A stretch of 32,731 bases of DNA, taken from positions 1 through 32,731 of the forward strand of contig CAZQKE010000095.1 in NCBI GenBank assembly GCA_964593865.1, read 5' to 3'. A program made the position numbers and the translations under genes. Shown piece after piece: positions 14,010 to 22,558 of the stretch. Each line of letters opens with the position of its first letter. The first letter of the stretch is position 1. This DNA is from CAZQKE01 sp964593865 (GTDB lineage Bacteria > Chloroflexota > Anaerolineae > JAAYZQ01). The notes below the pieces were generated by a model. It did not search any database, was not told where the DNA came from, and saw only the letters and a program-made list of their open reading frames with translations.

Positions 14010-14987
14010 ATGAAAGAGATCAAGCGTTTTTCCCTGGCCCATCTGCCCACGCCGCTGGAACCGATGGAACGGCTCGGTGCGGTGCTGGGCGGCCCGGACC
14101 TTTGGATCAAGCGCGACGACCAGACCGGGCTGGCAACCGGCGGCAACAAGACCCGCAAGCTGGAATTGCTCATCGCCGAGGCCCAAGCGCAGCAAGCCGA
14201 TGTGGTGCTGACCGTCGGCGCGATTCAATCGAACCACTGCCGCCAGACGGCAGCGGCGGCGGCCCGCGCCGGGCTGCGCTGCGTCCTGGTCCTGCGCGGC
14301 TACGCCCCGCCCCGTGAGCAATGGACCGGCAACCTGCTCCTAGACGACCTGTTGGGGGCGCAGGTTTGGTGGGCCAAAGACGACGACCCCCTGCTTGCCC
14401 TGGAAAAGGCGGCCCAGGCAGAACGCGCCGCCGGACGCACACCCTATGTCATCCCCTACGGCGGCTCCAACCGGGTGGGCGCGGCGGCCTACGCCCTGGC
14501 CTTTGACGAGCTGTGGGATCAGATGCAGGCGCAAGACCTCCCCTTTGACCGGATCGTGTTTGCCAGTAGCTCCGGCGGGACGCAAGCAGGGTTGATCGTG
14601 GGGGCCAAAGCCCGCGGCTACAAGGGTCAGGTGTTGGGCATCAGTGTAGACAAAACCGGCGGCCACCTGCGGGAAAGCATCGCCGCCCTGCTGGCCCCGA
14701 CGGCGGCGTACCTGGGCTTGGATCTGGAATTCGGCCCGGAGGACGTGTTGATCAACGACGAGTTCCTGGGCGGCGGCTACGCCGTCCTCACCGACGCCGA
14801 GCGGGAGGCAATCCGCCTGACGGCCCGTAACGAGGGCATCCTCCTCGACCCGGTCTACACCGGCAAGGCCATGGCCGGGCTGATCGGCCTCATCCGCCGG
14901 GGCGAGATCGGACGCGGGGAACGGGTGCTCTTTTGGCACACGGGGGGCATCCCGGCCCTCTTTGCCTACGCCGCCGAGTTGATGTGA
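14010..14987 (+). CDS. D-cysteine desulfhydrase / ACC deaminase-family PLP enzyme
   Basis: A 325-residue fold-type II PLP enzyme. The cofactor lysine lies in GGNKTRKLE (Lys47), and the conserved GAIQSNHCRQTAAAAA and SSSGGTQAGL (phosphate-binding) segments follow. The C-terminal block DPVYTGKAMAGLIGLIRRGE and FWHTGGIPALF are typical of the ACC deaminase/D-cysteine desulfhydrase family. It would release ammonia from D-cysteine, ACC or a related substrate such as L-cysteate. Sequence alone does not decide, though D-cysteine desulfhydrase is the usual role outside plant-associated bacteria. ATG 14010 has GGAGG at 13997-14001; a TTG 15 bases upstream overlaps that site. It is convergent with the next gene. 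Confidence 0.9.
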   Translation: MKEIKRFSLAHLPTPLEPMERLGAVLGGPDLWIKRDDQTGLATGGNKTRKLELLIAEAQAQQADVVLTVGAIQSNHCRQTAAAAARAGLRCVLVLRGYAPPREQWTGNLLLDDLLGAQVWWAKDDDPLLALEKAAQAERAAGRTPYVIPYGGSNRVGAAAYALAFDELWDQMQAQDLPFDRIVFASSSGGTQAGLIVGAKARGYKGQVLGISVDKTGGHLRESIAALLAPTAAYLGLDLEFGPEDVLINDEFLGGGYAVLTDAEREAIRLTARNEGILLDPVYTGKAMAGLIGLIRRGEIGRGERVLFWHTGGIPALFAYAAELM

Positions 14988-15019
14988 TCCACCGCGCCCC
15001 GGCAGCCCGGACGGCAGGC

Positions 15020-17119
15020 TCAGAAAACCGGAGCGGGGAACCAAAAGGGCCAGAACCGCCGCAGCAGGACAAACTCGCGGCGGTCAAGGGTTGCGCTCAG
15101 GCGCGCCCCCCAGAACCAGCCGTGGGGGTGCGCCTGGGCGTCATAGCGGCGGCCCCAGGCCAGAAAGGGCAACCGCCAACGCACCGCCGTCGGCTCCGGG
15201 CCGAGATGGTAGTGGAGCACATGGCGGTCGGTGATGATGCGATAGCCCGGCTGGGGGGCGTCCAGGCCCAGAACCTCCCGCCAGAAGGGAGCCAGCACCC
15301 CATGGCGCTTGTCCTCAAACAGGACGGCCACTCCCTTCTGGGCGGCGTACAGGTTCCCCCGCCGTTCCACCAGCCCGCCGTAGAGCATCTCCGGCGGGGC
15401 CTCCACCGCATCGGCCAACGCCGCCGCCACCCCCGGCGAGACGACCACCCGCCCCCCCTGCGCCACAAAGCCCCGCAATGCCGCCAGATCTCCGTCGCTC
15501 AGATATTCCACCCCCGGCGACAGAACCACCACCGACCGCACATCCCTTTCCAACCCCCCGGTTTCCCAATCCTCCAACCCTCCCACAACCGCCGCATTGA
15601 TCCCCTCTTTGGCCAAAACGGCCAGCCGCCGGAAGGGTTGTACTTCCAGCTTGACCGCCGCCCGTTCGGCCCCGATTCGCTCATGGGAGAAAGCGGGCGG
15701 GGCCAGGATGAGGACTTCCGGTCGGCCTGAGGACGCGGCCATCAAGCGGCGCAGGGTCGGCAGCGTGGCCGAAACCTGGGCGAACATGGTTTCGGTATCA
15801 TAGGCGGTGTTGTGGGTGTCGTTGTAAAGGCCCTGCTCCTTGACGTTGTAGTTCCAATAGGCGATCCCCTGCAGATCCCCGCCGCCCTGCCGCACCAGTA
15901 GGGCCAGGGAGAGGCCGTTGACCACCGCATCGGACACGGTCCCCGGATCGGGGCTGGCCTGGCTCAGGCCCCAACTGTTGGCCGCCGCCCAGAGCCACAC
16001 CGGCTTCCCATAGCGGGCCGAGTAGAGGCCCAGGGAACGGGCCAGCAGAAAAAGGCCCACCAAGTTCCGGTCGCCGAGGGGCACGTGGGGCAGCCCGTCG
16101 CGGGGGTAGGCATCAAAGGTGACGACGAAATTGCTCGGCGTATCGCGGAACAACGCCTCCACATCGGGTAGGGTGAAGGTCTGGCGGGCCTGCGCACCGT
16201 CGAAGGACATGGTGACGGGCAGGCCGGGGTGGATTTCGGCCCACAGGGCTGCACTCCAGGCGGCGTATTCAACCACATAGTGCGATTGGAACGCGCCCAA
16301 GATGCGCCGTCGCGCCGGATCGCCGCCCACATCGGCAAAGCCAAAACCGTACCGTCGCCGGAATTCGGCCTCGGCGGGGGCCGAATAGTCGCCGCCCAGC
16401 GGCTCATCGGCCAGGTTGAGCATCAGGATCACATCGGCGTAGGGCCGGACGAATGCGGCGTCCAGCCAGCGGTAGTAGGTTTCAATGTCACGGCGGTAGG
16501 CGGCGGAGTAGAAAGATGCGCTGACGCCCCCGCCGTAGATGTCCAGGAGGCGGCCTTTGGCGTCGCGGCGCAGGTCGGCGGGGTGGGCTTCGTTCCAACG
16601 GCGGCCCATCTGAATCTGGTAGCCCACCGGCAACACGGCCTTGATGCCCACGGCACGGCAGGCATCGAGCATCCGCCGCTGGGCGGCGACGATGGCCGCG
16701 GCGTCGGCGTGGCGGGGGTCGGAGGGATCGGTGTAGGCTTCATAGACGGCGTAGGAAAGCCCCGGCTCCACTTTGGCCGCGTCCACCTCGCCGGGGTTGT
16801 TGTGGCCGATCCAGACGACGTTGGCCCCGTGGGTCGCCATGCGCCGCACGATGGCCTCCATTTCGGCGGCGGAGGCTTCCGGGTAGGCTTCAACGGCCCA
16901 TCCGGCATAGGCGGAAACGGACACATCCCCCTCCGGTGGGCCGGGGGCGGATATGGCGTTTGTGTGTGTCGGATCTATCTGCGAAGGAACCCCCATCCAC
17001 GCCGTCCCAGGTCGGAGGAGACCGGTCAGCAGCGGGGAGAAGAACAAAAGGGAGCCTAGCAACGCCAAAAAGCGGCGGTTCCGGCTGCCGGAATCGGGGG
17101 AAGGCCGACGTCCTCTCAC
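15020..17119 (-). CDS. Secreted TIM-barrel protein, glycoside-hydrolase-like
   Basis: A 699-residue exported protein: Arg-rich N-terminus, hydrophobic segment at about 17-36, then an extracellular domain. Residues ~65-420 read as a (beta/alpha)8 barrel. LMLNLADEPLGGDYS (Glu239) resembles the acid/base loop of GH5/GH42-type enzymes, and KPVWLWAAANSWG lies where the nucleophile Glu is usually found, but here it has Ala. The C-terminal part (SVVVLSPGVEYLSDGDLAALR ... GGRVVVSPG) resembles the glutamine-amidotransferase-like domain of beta-galactosidases. The function may therefore be carbohydrate binding or an altered hydrolase. It starts at GTG 17119, overlapping the stop of the amidohydrolase gene as GTGA, and is the last gene of its operon. 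Confidence 0.65.
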   Translation of the reverse strand: MRGRRPSPDSGSRNRRFLALLGSLLFFSPLLTGLLRPGTAWMGVPSQIDPTHTNAISAPGPPEGDVSVSAYAGWAVEAYPEASAAEMEAIVRRMATHGANVVWIGHNNPGEVDAAKVEPGLSYAVYEAYTDPSDPRHADAAAIVAAQRRMLDACRAVGIKAVLPVGYQIQMGRRWNEAHPADLRRDAKGRLLDIYGGGVSASFYSAAYRRDIETYYRWLDAAFVRPYADVILMLNLADEPLGGDYSAPAEAEFRRRYGFGFADVGGDPARRRILGAFQSHYVVEYAAWSAALWAEIHPGLPVTMSFDGAQARQTFTLPDVEALFRDTPSNFVVTFDAYPRDGLPHVPLGDRNLVGLFLLARSLGLYSARYGKPVWLWAAANSWGLSQASPDPGTVSDAVVNGLSLALLVRQGGGDLQGIAYWNYNVKEQGLYNDTHNTAYDTETMFAQVSATLPTLRRLMAASSGRPEVLILAPPAFSHERIGAERAAVKLEVQPFRRLAVLAKEGINAAVVGGLEDWETGGLERDVRSVVVLSPGVEYLSDGDLAALRGFVAQGGRVVVSPGVAAALADAVEAPPEMLYGGLVERRGNLYAAQKGVAVLFEDKRHGVLAPFWREVLGLDAPQPGYRIITDRHVLHYHLGPEPTAVRWRLPFLAWGRRYDAQAHPHGWFWGARLSATLDRREFVLLRRFWPFWFPAPVF

Positions 17120-18717
17120 GGGTACACGATCCGACCGTCAAACAAGGTCATCTCCACGCGGCTTTCCAAGATCTCCATCGGAGCGATCTGAAAGATGTCG
17201 CGGGAGAGGACAACCAGATCGGCCAGTTTGCCCGGCGTGATGGAGCCTTTGAGATGCCCCTCACCGGAGGCATACGCCGCACCCAGGGTATACGCCCGGA
17301 CTGCTTGGGCGACGGTGAGCCGCTGGGTCGGGATCCAACCCTGGGGGCCGGGGCTGCCGTCGGCACGGCGTCGTGTCACGGCTGCATGGATACCGGCCAG
17401 GGGGTCCATCGTCTCAATGGGGCTGTCGGAGCCAAAGGCCAACACCGCCCCGCTGTTGAGCAAACTGCGCCAAGCGTAGGCCAGCTCGCAGCGACGGCCC
17501 CAGTGACGTTCGGCCATCTCCATATCGGACGTGGCATGGATGGGTTGCATGGAGGCTACGACGCCCAAGGCGGCCAGACGGGGCAGATCGTCGGGATGGA
17601 GAAGCTGCACGTGCTCAATCCGGTCCGGCAGCGCGGGCCGCAAGGCAGCAGGTGTTTGGGCATGGGCCAGGGCAACGGCATCCAAGGCGGCCCGGTTGGC
17701 AGCATCACCGATGGCGTGGATGGCAACCGCCAAACCACCCCCATGGGCACGGCGCACCAGGTCGTTCAGCTCCTCTTGGGAATAGGTGGGAATGCCCCGA
17801 TTGTCGGTCCGGCCCTCGTAAGGAGCCAATAGGTGTGCACTCTGAGGCCCCAACGCACCGTCGGCAAAGAGTTTCACGCCCCCGATGCGCAACAGGTGAT
17901 CTCCCAGGCCGGAGCGCAATCCCACGGAAAGGGCCGCCGATAGTTCATCGGCGGGGATATGGATCAACACCCGCAGGTCCAGTTCTCCCTGCGCCCGCAG
18001 CACTTGGAGGGCGGCCAACACTTTTGGATGCCCCGGATCGTGGAGGCCGGTCAAGCCCAACCGATGTGCTTCGGCAATGCCCCGGCGCAAGGCCGCCACA
18101 AAGGTTTCCACTCCCGGTTCGGGGATGGCTTCGGCAATGAGGTCGGCGGCGGTCTCCAAAAGGATGCCGGTAGGGTTGCCCGCTTCGTCGCGCACGATCT
18201 CGCCACCGGGTGGGTCGTCGGTAGAGGCGGTCACACCCGCCAATTCCAGGGCCAGGCTGTTGGCCCAAGTGGCGTGGCGGCTCTTGTCCTCCAGGGCAAC
18301 GGGGTGGTTGGGGGTTACGGCATCCAGGTCGGCGGCGGTAGGGAAGGTATCCTGGGGCCAGATGTTCTTGTTCCAGCCCCCACCGCGAATCCAGCAGCCG
18401 GGTGGGGTGCGACGGGCCTGGGCGGCGACACGGGCCAGGGCCTCCTCCTTGCTGGGGACGTTGTCCAGGTCCACCCGCTCCTCATAGAGGGCCATGCTGT
18501 GCCAGCCAAAGTGTACGTGGGAGTCAATGAGGCCGGGGATGACGGCCTTCCCTCCCAGATCAACGGCCTGCCCGCCGACGCGAAGCAGGGGGCGTAGGTC
18601 GGCGTCATCACCTACGGCCAGGATGCGGTTGCCGACGATGGCCACCGCCTGGGCCAGAGGTTTTTCGGCATCCAGGGTATAAATTCGCCCGTTGTAGAGC
18701 AGCAGGTCAGCGTTCAT
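17116..18717 (-). CDS. YtcJ-like metal-dependent amidohydrolase
   Basis: A 533-residue amidohydrolase-3 family enzyme. It has an N-terminal beta-sandwich strand set (LLLYNGRIYTLD), the metal motif DSHVHFGWHS near residue 66, the KLFADGALG segment carrying the bridging Lys, HAIGDAANRAAL, IEHVQLL and FGSDSPIE with the last metal ligand. The C-terminus returns to the sandwich (GKLADLVVLSRDIF). Family members hydrolyse amides, formamides or cyclic amides; physiological substrates are rarely known. No signal peptide is seen. ATG 18717 follows AGGAGA and overlaps the preceding stop as ATGA. Confidence 0.92.
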   Translation of the reverse strand: MNADLLLYNGRIYTLDAEKPLAQAVAIVGNRILAVGDDADLRPLLRVGGQAVDLGGKAVIPGLIDSHVHFGWHSMALYEERVDLDNVPSKEEALARVAAQARRTPPGCWIRGGGWNKNIWPQDTFPTAADLDAVTPNHPVALEDKSRHATWANSLALELAGVTASTDDPPGGEIVRDEAGNPTGILLETAADLIAEAIPEPGVETFVAALRRGIAEAHRLGLTGLHDPGHPKVLAALQVLRAQGELDLRVLIHIPADELSAALSVGLRSGLGDHLLRIGGVKLFADGALGPQSAHLLAPYEGRTDNRGIPTYSQEELNDLVRRAHGGGLAVAIHAIGDAANRAALDAVALAHAQTPAALRPALPDRIEHVQLLHPDDLPRLAALGVVASMQPIHATSDMEMAERHWGRRCELAYAWRSLLNSGAVLAFGSDSPIETMDPLAGIHAAVTRRRADGSPGPQGWIPTQRLTVAQAVRAYTLGAAYASGEGHLKGSITPGKLADLVVLSRDIFQIAPMEILESRVEMTLFDGRIVYP

Positions 18718-19496
18718 CTTTTCTCCTGTGCCATCGCAACCGCCCGGCGGTAAATCTCACGACGGGGCCAACCGGAGATGTCGGCCAGGCGGCGGCTGAT
18801 CTCTCGGACACCTTGCCCCCGGCCCAGCCACACTCCGATCTCTTCCTGCAGGCGGGCCGAATCCCAACGGATCTTTTCCCGCTGCCCGCCGATGACGAGT
18901 ATCCAGGGGCCATCGGAGGTCCGCCCCTGGGCCTCATCAACCGTGCCGCGCCAGACACCCCCATCGGCCATCACCGCCAGAGGTCGGTTGCCCAAGAGGG
19001 AGAGCAGATCGGTCAGGGTGTCGGGCAGGAGCGACGGTTCCCCTTGGGCAAGCAAGGTGCGCGGCTCACCGGCAACGGCGGTCAACAATGCCTGCCGCGA
19101 CGTAGGGTCCGAAGGCAAAGGGCCGAGATAGATGAAGGAATCGGCTGGCAAACCGGAAAGGATCAAGGCGACGATTGGTTGACCGGGTCCGGGCACGGCC
19201 CGCACGGGAATTCCTTCCTCGGCAGCCCGGCGGACCAGGAGTTGGGCCGCAGCATCGGCACCCAGCTTCCAATCCCCCAGGATGAGCGCACCGTCACCCC
19301 GGCGGAGGGCAGCCAACGCCTCCTCCGGATCGGAAAGGAGGGCGGGGGAAAGGGCACCGCTGTTGTGGGCCAGCAAACGCTGCGCCAGGGTTTTGTTCTG
19401 GGTGAAGGCAAAGGCCACCATCCCCAGGGTCCGCCGGGCGCGGAGGGTGAGGTCCTCTGGGTAGGCGGCCCCTCCAATGACATAGAGTGTGCCCAT
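18714..19496 (-). CDS. RsmI-like tetrapyrrole-methylase-fold protein with degenerate catalytic motifs
   Basis: A 260-residue protein that can be followed along 16S rRNA 2'-O-methyltransferase RsmI end to end: start GTLYVIGGAAYPEDLTLRA (RsmI: GTLYxVxTPIGNLxDIT), PGPGQPIVALILSGLPADSFIYLGPLP (RsmI: PGPxAxIxALxxSGLPxDxFxFxGFLP) and a C-terminal helix-turn-helix with RREIYRRAV. However, EDTR is FTQNKT, the SAM-site SDAGTP block is GDWKLGA, and ELTK is replaced by ADGGV. Catalysis and SAM binding are therefore doubtful, and it may be a paralog with a new role. ATG 19496 is the only good start and has no clear ribosome binding site, which suggests coupling to the small gene ending 23 bases upstream. 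Confidence 0.75.
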   Translation of the reverse strand: MGTLYVIGGAAYPEDLTLRARRTLGMVAFAFTQNKTLAQRLLAHNSGALSPALLSDPEEALAALRRGDGALILGDWKLGADAAAQLLVRRAAEEGIPVRAVPGPGQPIVALILSGLPADSFIYLGPLPSDPTSRQALLTAVAGEPRTLLAQGEPSLLPDTLTDLLSLLGNRPLAVMADGGVWRGTVDEAQGRTSDGPWILVIGGQREKIRWDSARLQEEIGVWLGRGQGVREISRRLADISGWPRREIYRRAVAMAQEKR

Positions 19497-19519
19497 GGTC
19501 GGGGCAAGCAGCCGGATGT

Positions 19520-19684
19520 TTAGCTTTCGGGCACAGGGGCGGTCGGCGCGATCTTTTTGATCTTGGCGATGATGCGCTGCCGCTCTTCGGGGTCGGTGGT
19601 TTGGGCCAGGCGTGCGCGCAAGAAGCGAACTTTGCGGCGGCGGCGCTGGCGGCGGCGTAGATCGCGTTTGGGTTGTCGGGTCAT
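19520..19684 (-). CDS. 54-residue Arg-rich small protein
   Basis: A short gene with a very strong ribosome binding site (AAGGAGGAAGG just upstream of ATG 19684). The product has an extremely basic N-terminus (MTRQPKRDLRRRQRRRRK) followed by an amphipathic helix with LAQTTDPEERQRIIAKIKKI and a short polar tail. This looks like an RNA- or ribosome-binding peptide. It is reminiscent of small Arg-rich families such as DUF6800, but I am not certain of that. It is the first gene of the operon with the RsmI-like protein 23 bases downstream, which supports an RNA-related role. Confidence 0.75.
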   Translation of the reverse strand: MTRQPKRDLRRRQRRRRKVRFLRARLAQTTDPEERQRIIAKIKKIAPTAPVPES

Positions 19685-19766
19685 GATTGCCTTCCTCCTT
19701 TTTTCCTTTGGTCAATCGGTCGCTGATTTTACCGTGAATCGGCGATTTTGGCAATTACGCCCCGGC

Positions 19767-21449
19767 TCAAGGCCCTTGTACCTGCTCCCCCCAGATGTGC
19801 ACACGGGCATCGCCCGTTGCTTCAAAGAAGTGCACTTCAAAGGTATGGACTCCTTCCGTCAACAGGATCTGCACGCTGTAGGTTTGGGTCGGGTCCGCAG
19901 GCCAGGCGGTGATGAGAGGCAGGTTGTCAATGAGCAGGCGCGCGCCGTCATCGGCGGTCAAAAAGTAGCGATAGGTTCCCGTTGGAAGGGTCACCGCCCC
20001 GCGCCATCGCACCGAGAAGCCATCGGCAGGCAAGGACGGGTCGGGGGAGCCGCTTCCCCAATCAAAGTTGATGTCGTTATCCTGCCGCCGGAACACGGGA
20101 TCACCGGAAAGGTTCTGGTTGTCAAAATAGTCTCCCTGCCATCGGTCGGGCAATACGGCAGCGGGTACGGGGGTATCGGTTGGGAGGGGGGTTGTGGGCG
20201 TTGCCGTGGGAGCAGAGGTCGGGGTAGGCGGAGGGGTAGCGGTCGCAGTCCAGGTGGGCAGCGGTGTCGCCGTCGGCGGAGGGGTAGGGGTGGCGGTGGA
20301 CGTTGGGGTGGAGGTTGCTTGCTCTTCTTTGCTCACAACAAAGCGGATCATGGCCCCGCCGACCCCTTCATAGTATTCCAGGCGGATGTCATGTTGGCCC
20401 TCGCTGACGTACAGGTTCACCGTGTAGGTCGTGCTGCCGGCATCGTGCCATTCGTCCACCAGGAGCTGCCCATCCATCCAGAAGCGCACACCGTCATCGA
20501 CGGTGATGCTGATGCGGTAAAGGCCCTCGGCAAAGGAGAGTTTGCGTGTCCAACGGGCCGAAAAGCCGTCGGACGGGAGGACGCTGGCCGGGGAACCCCC
20601 ACCCCAGTTAAAGTCAACGGCCACGTCGTTACGGATGAGGACAGGCGGCCCGGAGAGGGTAGGGTTGTCAAAATACTCCCCCCGCCAGTCGGTGATGATC
20701 ACGTCGGGTGTGGGGGTAGGGGCAGGGGTGTCGGTCGCCGGGGGAGGGGGCGTCGGGGTAGGGGAAGACAAAGGGGTCGCGGTAGCAGCACGGGTGGGCC
20801 GAGGGGTAGGCGGGGGTGAGGTGTAGGTCGCCGTGGGGGCGATCAGGGTAAAGCGCGTGGACGCCTCCAACCCGGAGCGGGTCCCCCTGGCAATGACCTC
20901 GGCCCAGGGCGCACCGATCCAGCGGGTTTCGTTGGGAAAGGTCAACGCCGTGCGAAAGTTGCCCCGCTCATCGGCCACGGCAGCAGCGTAAGCGAACCCC
21001 GGCCCGTTTCCCTCTTGGGGAGAGCGGAGCAGGATGAACACCGGCTCGCCGGGCCACCAACCCTGCCCGGTGACGGTGATCAAGGTATTGATGTACCCCT
21101 GGGTGGGATTGATGAACACCCGAACCGCCTCTGCCGTCCCTGCCGGTTGAGGGGTGGGACCGCCCTCTTCCGCCGTGGGGAGCCAAACCGTCCCCCCGCC
21201 GATGGGCGGCAAGGGCGGTTTAGAATCGGCCAAGAAGAGGCGGGCGATCAGCAGACCTACGCTGCACAGGATCACCACCGCCGTTGCGACCAAACCGATG
21301 ACGACGCAGCCGCTCCCTCCCCAACCACCGTTGGGAGAGGAAGATGGAGGAGGGGGGGCAACCCCGCGGCGTGGGGTTGCATCGTCGGGCGGTGACTGCC
21401 ACCACTCCGAGCGGGTAGCCGGATTGGGTCCACTTGGGTATGTTGTCAC
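19767..21449 (-). CDS. Membrane-anchored surface protein with two PA14 domains
   Basis: A 560-residue protein. A Pro-rich cytoplasmic N-terminus is followed by one membrane helix at about 47-73 and an extracellular part. That part begins with an Ig-like segment (VFINPTQGYINTLITVTGQGWWPGEPV), then a Pro/Thr-rich linker, a PA14 domain (WRGEYFDNPTLSG ... DDGVRFWMDGQLLVDEW), a second Pro/Thr linker and a second PA14 domain (WQGDYFDNQNLSG ... DDGARLLIDNLPLI). PA14 domains bind glycans in adhesins and glycosidases, and both keep the DDG ligand motif. A role in surface adhesion or polysaccharide binding is inferred. It starts at GTG 21449 with AGGAGGAG 5 bases upstream. The linkers are low-complexity and likely O-glycosylated. 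Confidence 0.85.
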   Translation of the reverse strand: MTTYPSGPNPATRSEWWQSPPDDATPRRGVAPPPPSSSPNGGWGGSGCVVIGLVATAVVILCSVGLLIARLFLADSKPPLPPIGGGTVWLPTAEEGGPTPQPAGTAEAVRVFINPTQGYINTLITVTGQGWWPGEPVFILLRSPQEGNGPGFAYAAAVADERGNFRTALTFPNETRWIGAPWAEVIARGTRSGLEASTRFTLIAPTATYTSPPPTPRPTRAATATPLSSPTPTPPPPATDTPAPTPTPDVIITDWRGEYFDNPTLSGPPVLIRNDVAVDFNWGGGSPASVLPSDGFSARWTRKLSFAEGLYRISITVDDGVRFWMDGQLLVDEWHDAGSTTYTVNLYVSEGQHDIRLEYYEGVGGAMIRFVVSKEEQATSTPTSTATPTPPPTATPLPTWTATATPPPTPTSAPTATPTTPLPTDTPVPAAVLPDRWQGDYFDNQNLSGDPVFRRQDNDINFDWGSGSPDPSLPADGFSVRWRGAVTLPTGTYRYFLTADDGARLLIDNLPLITAWPADPTQTYSVQILLTEGVHTFEVHFFEATGDARVHIWGEQVQGP

Positions 21450-21511
21450 AGTGCTCCTCCTTGACGCTTCAGGTACTGCGGTCCCACCGATTCGTCAAAC
21501 CCGTCTGCATG

Positions 21512-21540
21512 GTAGCGCAAATTCCCGATTCGCGCAACAT
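21512..21540 (-). repeat. Solitary REP-like element, inverted relative to the array
   Basis: GTAGCGCAAATTCCCGATTCGCGCAACATT is related, read on the minus strand, to the 48-bp units at 9756-9935. It keeps the two GCGCAA-type arms around a short loop. It lies in the divergent gap upstream of the PA14 gene, about 11.6 kb from the array, so the repeat family is dispersed. Confidence 0.65.
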
Positions 21541-21587
21541 TGGTGCTTTGCTTTTCAAACGATAGAAACACCGATCCGGTTCCAACG

Positions 21588-21615
21588 TTGTGTTCCGGGA
21601 AACTTGTGGTATAAT
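21588..21615 (+). promoter_or_regulatory. Promoter for the Yip1 gene pair
   Basis: TTGTGT (21588-21593), a 16-base spacer and a consensus TATAAT (21610-21615). The start codon is 228 bases further on, so the transcript would carry a long leader. Confidence 0.6.
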
Positions 21616-21842
21616 ACCGATGGAAGGGGGGTGATGTTTCCAAAAGTCCCGCAGGGAAGGATGAAATTTCCGTTGCCTGCAAGGGGCGACTGCGGTTTCT
21701 CCGGCGGACCTTCGGTCGGTCTGCCGGGCCGGGCAGACCGCGGCTTCACATGTTGGATTTAGGGCTTTTGATTGCGCCAAAGGGAGTTTGACCGGAGACT
21801 TGGACCGTACCGGGCAAAAAAAGCAAGGAGGGAAGACGCACT
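21616..21842 (+). other. Long structured 5' leader of the Yip1 genes
   Basis: This is the rest of the 393-base gap between the PA14 gene and the first Yip1 gene. A strong hairpin pairs 21717-21725 with 21732-21740, preceded by a small one at 21707-21710/21714-21717 that shares one base with it. The ribosome binding site is AAGGAGG at 21825-21831. No short coding frame is convincing, and no known riboswitch motif is recognised. Confidence 0.4.
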
Positions 21843-22556
21843 ATGAACGGAATCGTGGAATCGCTGCGGTTGGGCGGGCGTGCACTCCTCTTGCAAGAGG
21901 ATGCCTATGAGGAGATGCGCCTGGCGGACAATCCGGTGGTCAAGGGTTTGGTCCTGATCGTGGTAGTGGGTGTAGTCGTAGCCCTGCTGAGCTTCATCGG
22001 CGATGTGCTCGCTTGGGCCAGCACCCCGGACCTGAACACCATCAAAGAGATCGTGTACTCCCACATGACACAGATGCCCTGGTGGAAATTTGCTTCGCAG
22101 GACCCCCAGTTTGTGCAGATATTCAACCGGATCTGGGAGCTCAACTGGAGCCTCATCGGCCTCTTTATGCCCGATCCGGGCAGCGCGTTGGCGAACATTA
22201 TTCTGTTGCCCCTGGGCCTGGTCGTGCGGTGGCTGCTCTACGGTTTGGTGGCCTATCTGTTTGCCCGCTGGCTGGGCGGCACGGCCACTCTGAGCGAAAC
22301 GCTGGGCGTTTTGGCCCTGGCGGTGGCCCCCCAGGTGCTCAACGTCCTGAACGTGCTGCCTCAGATGCACCTGGGCGGCGTCGTGGCGATCTGGGGGATT
22401 TTGTGTGCCTACACGGGCCTCAAGACGGCCCATAAGCTCCCATGGGATAGGGCGGCTTGGGCCACCGTGTTGCCCTTTATCCTGGCCCTGGCCGTCTCGC
22501 TGTTATCCGCTTGCTGGGCTACAGGCATTCTGGCCGCTATGGTGAAAGGAGGTTGA
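21843..22556 (+). CDS. Yip1-domain membrane protein 1
   Basis: A 237-residue polytopic membrane protein. A short amphipathic N-terminus (LRLGGRALLLQEDAYEEMR) precedes the first helix at about 34-56. After a soluble loop, a bundle of four helices follows (about 115-235). The pattern and the phrase ATLSETLGVLALAVAPQVLNVLNVLP fit the bacterial Yip1/YckC-like family, whose function is not established. It is a paralog of the next gene, with matching order of helices and an equivalent N-terminus. Stop TGA overlaps nothing; the next ATG is 2 bases later. Confidence 0.78.
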   Translation: MNGIVESLRLGGRALLLQEDAYEEMRLADNPVVKGLVLIVVVGVVVALLSFIGDVLAWASTPDLNTIKEIVYSHMTQMPWWKFASQDPQFVQIFNRIWELNWSLIGLFMPDPGSALANIILLPLGLVVRWLLYGLVAYLFARWLGGTATLSETLGVLALAVAPQVLNVLNVLPQMHLGGVVAIWGILCAYTGLKTAHKLPWDRAAWATVLPFILALAVSLLSACWATGILAAMVKGG

Positions 22557-22558
22557 TC

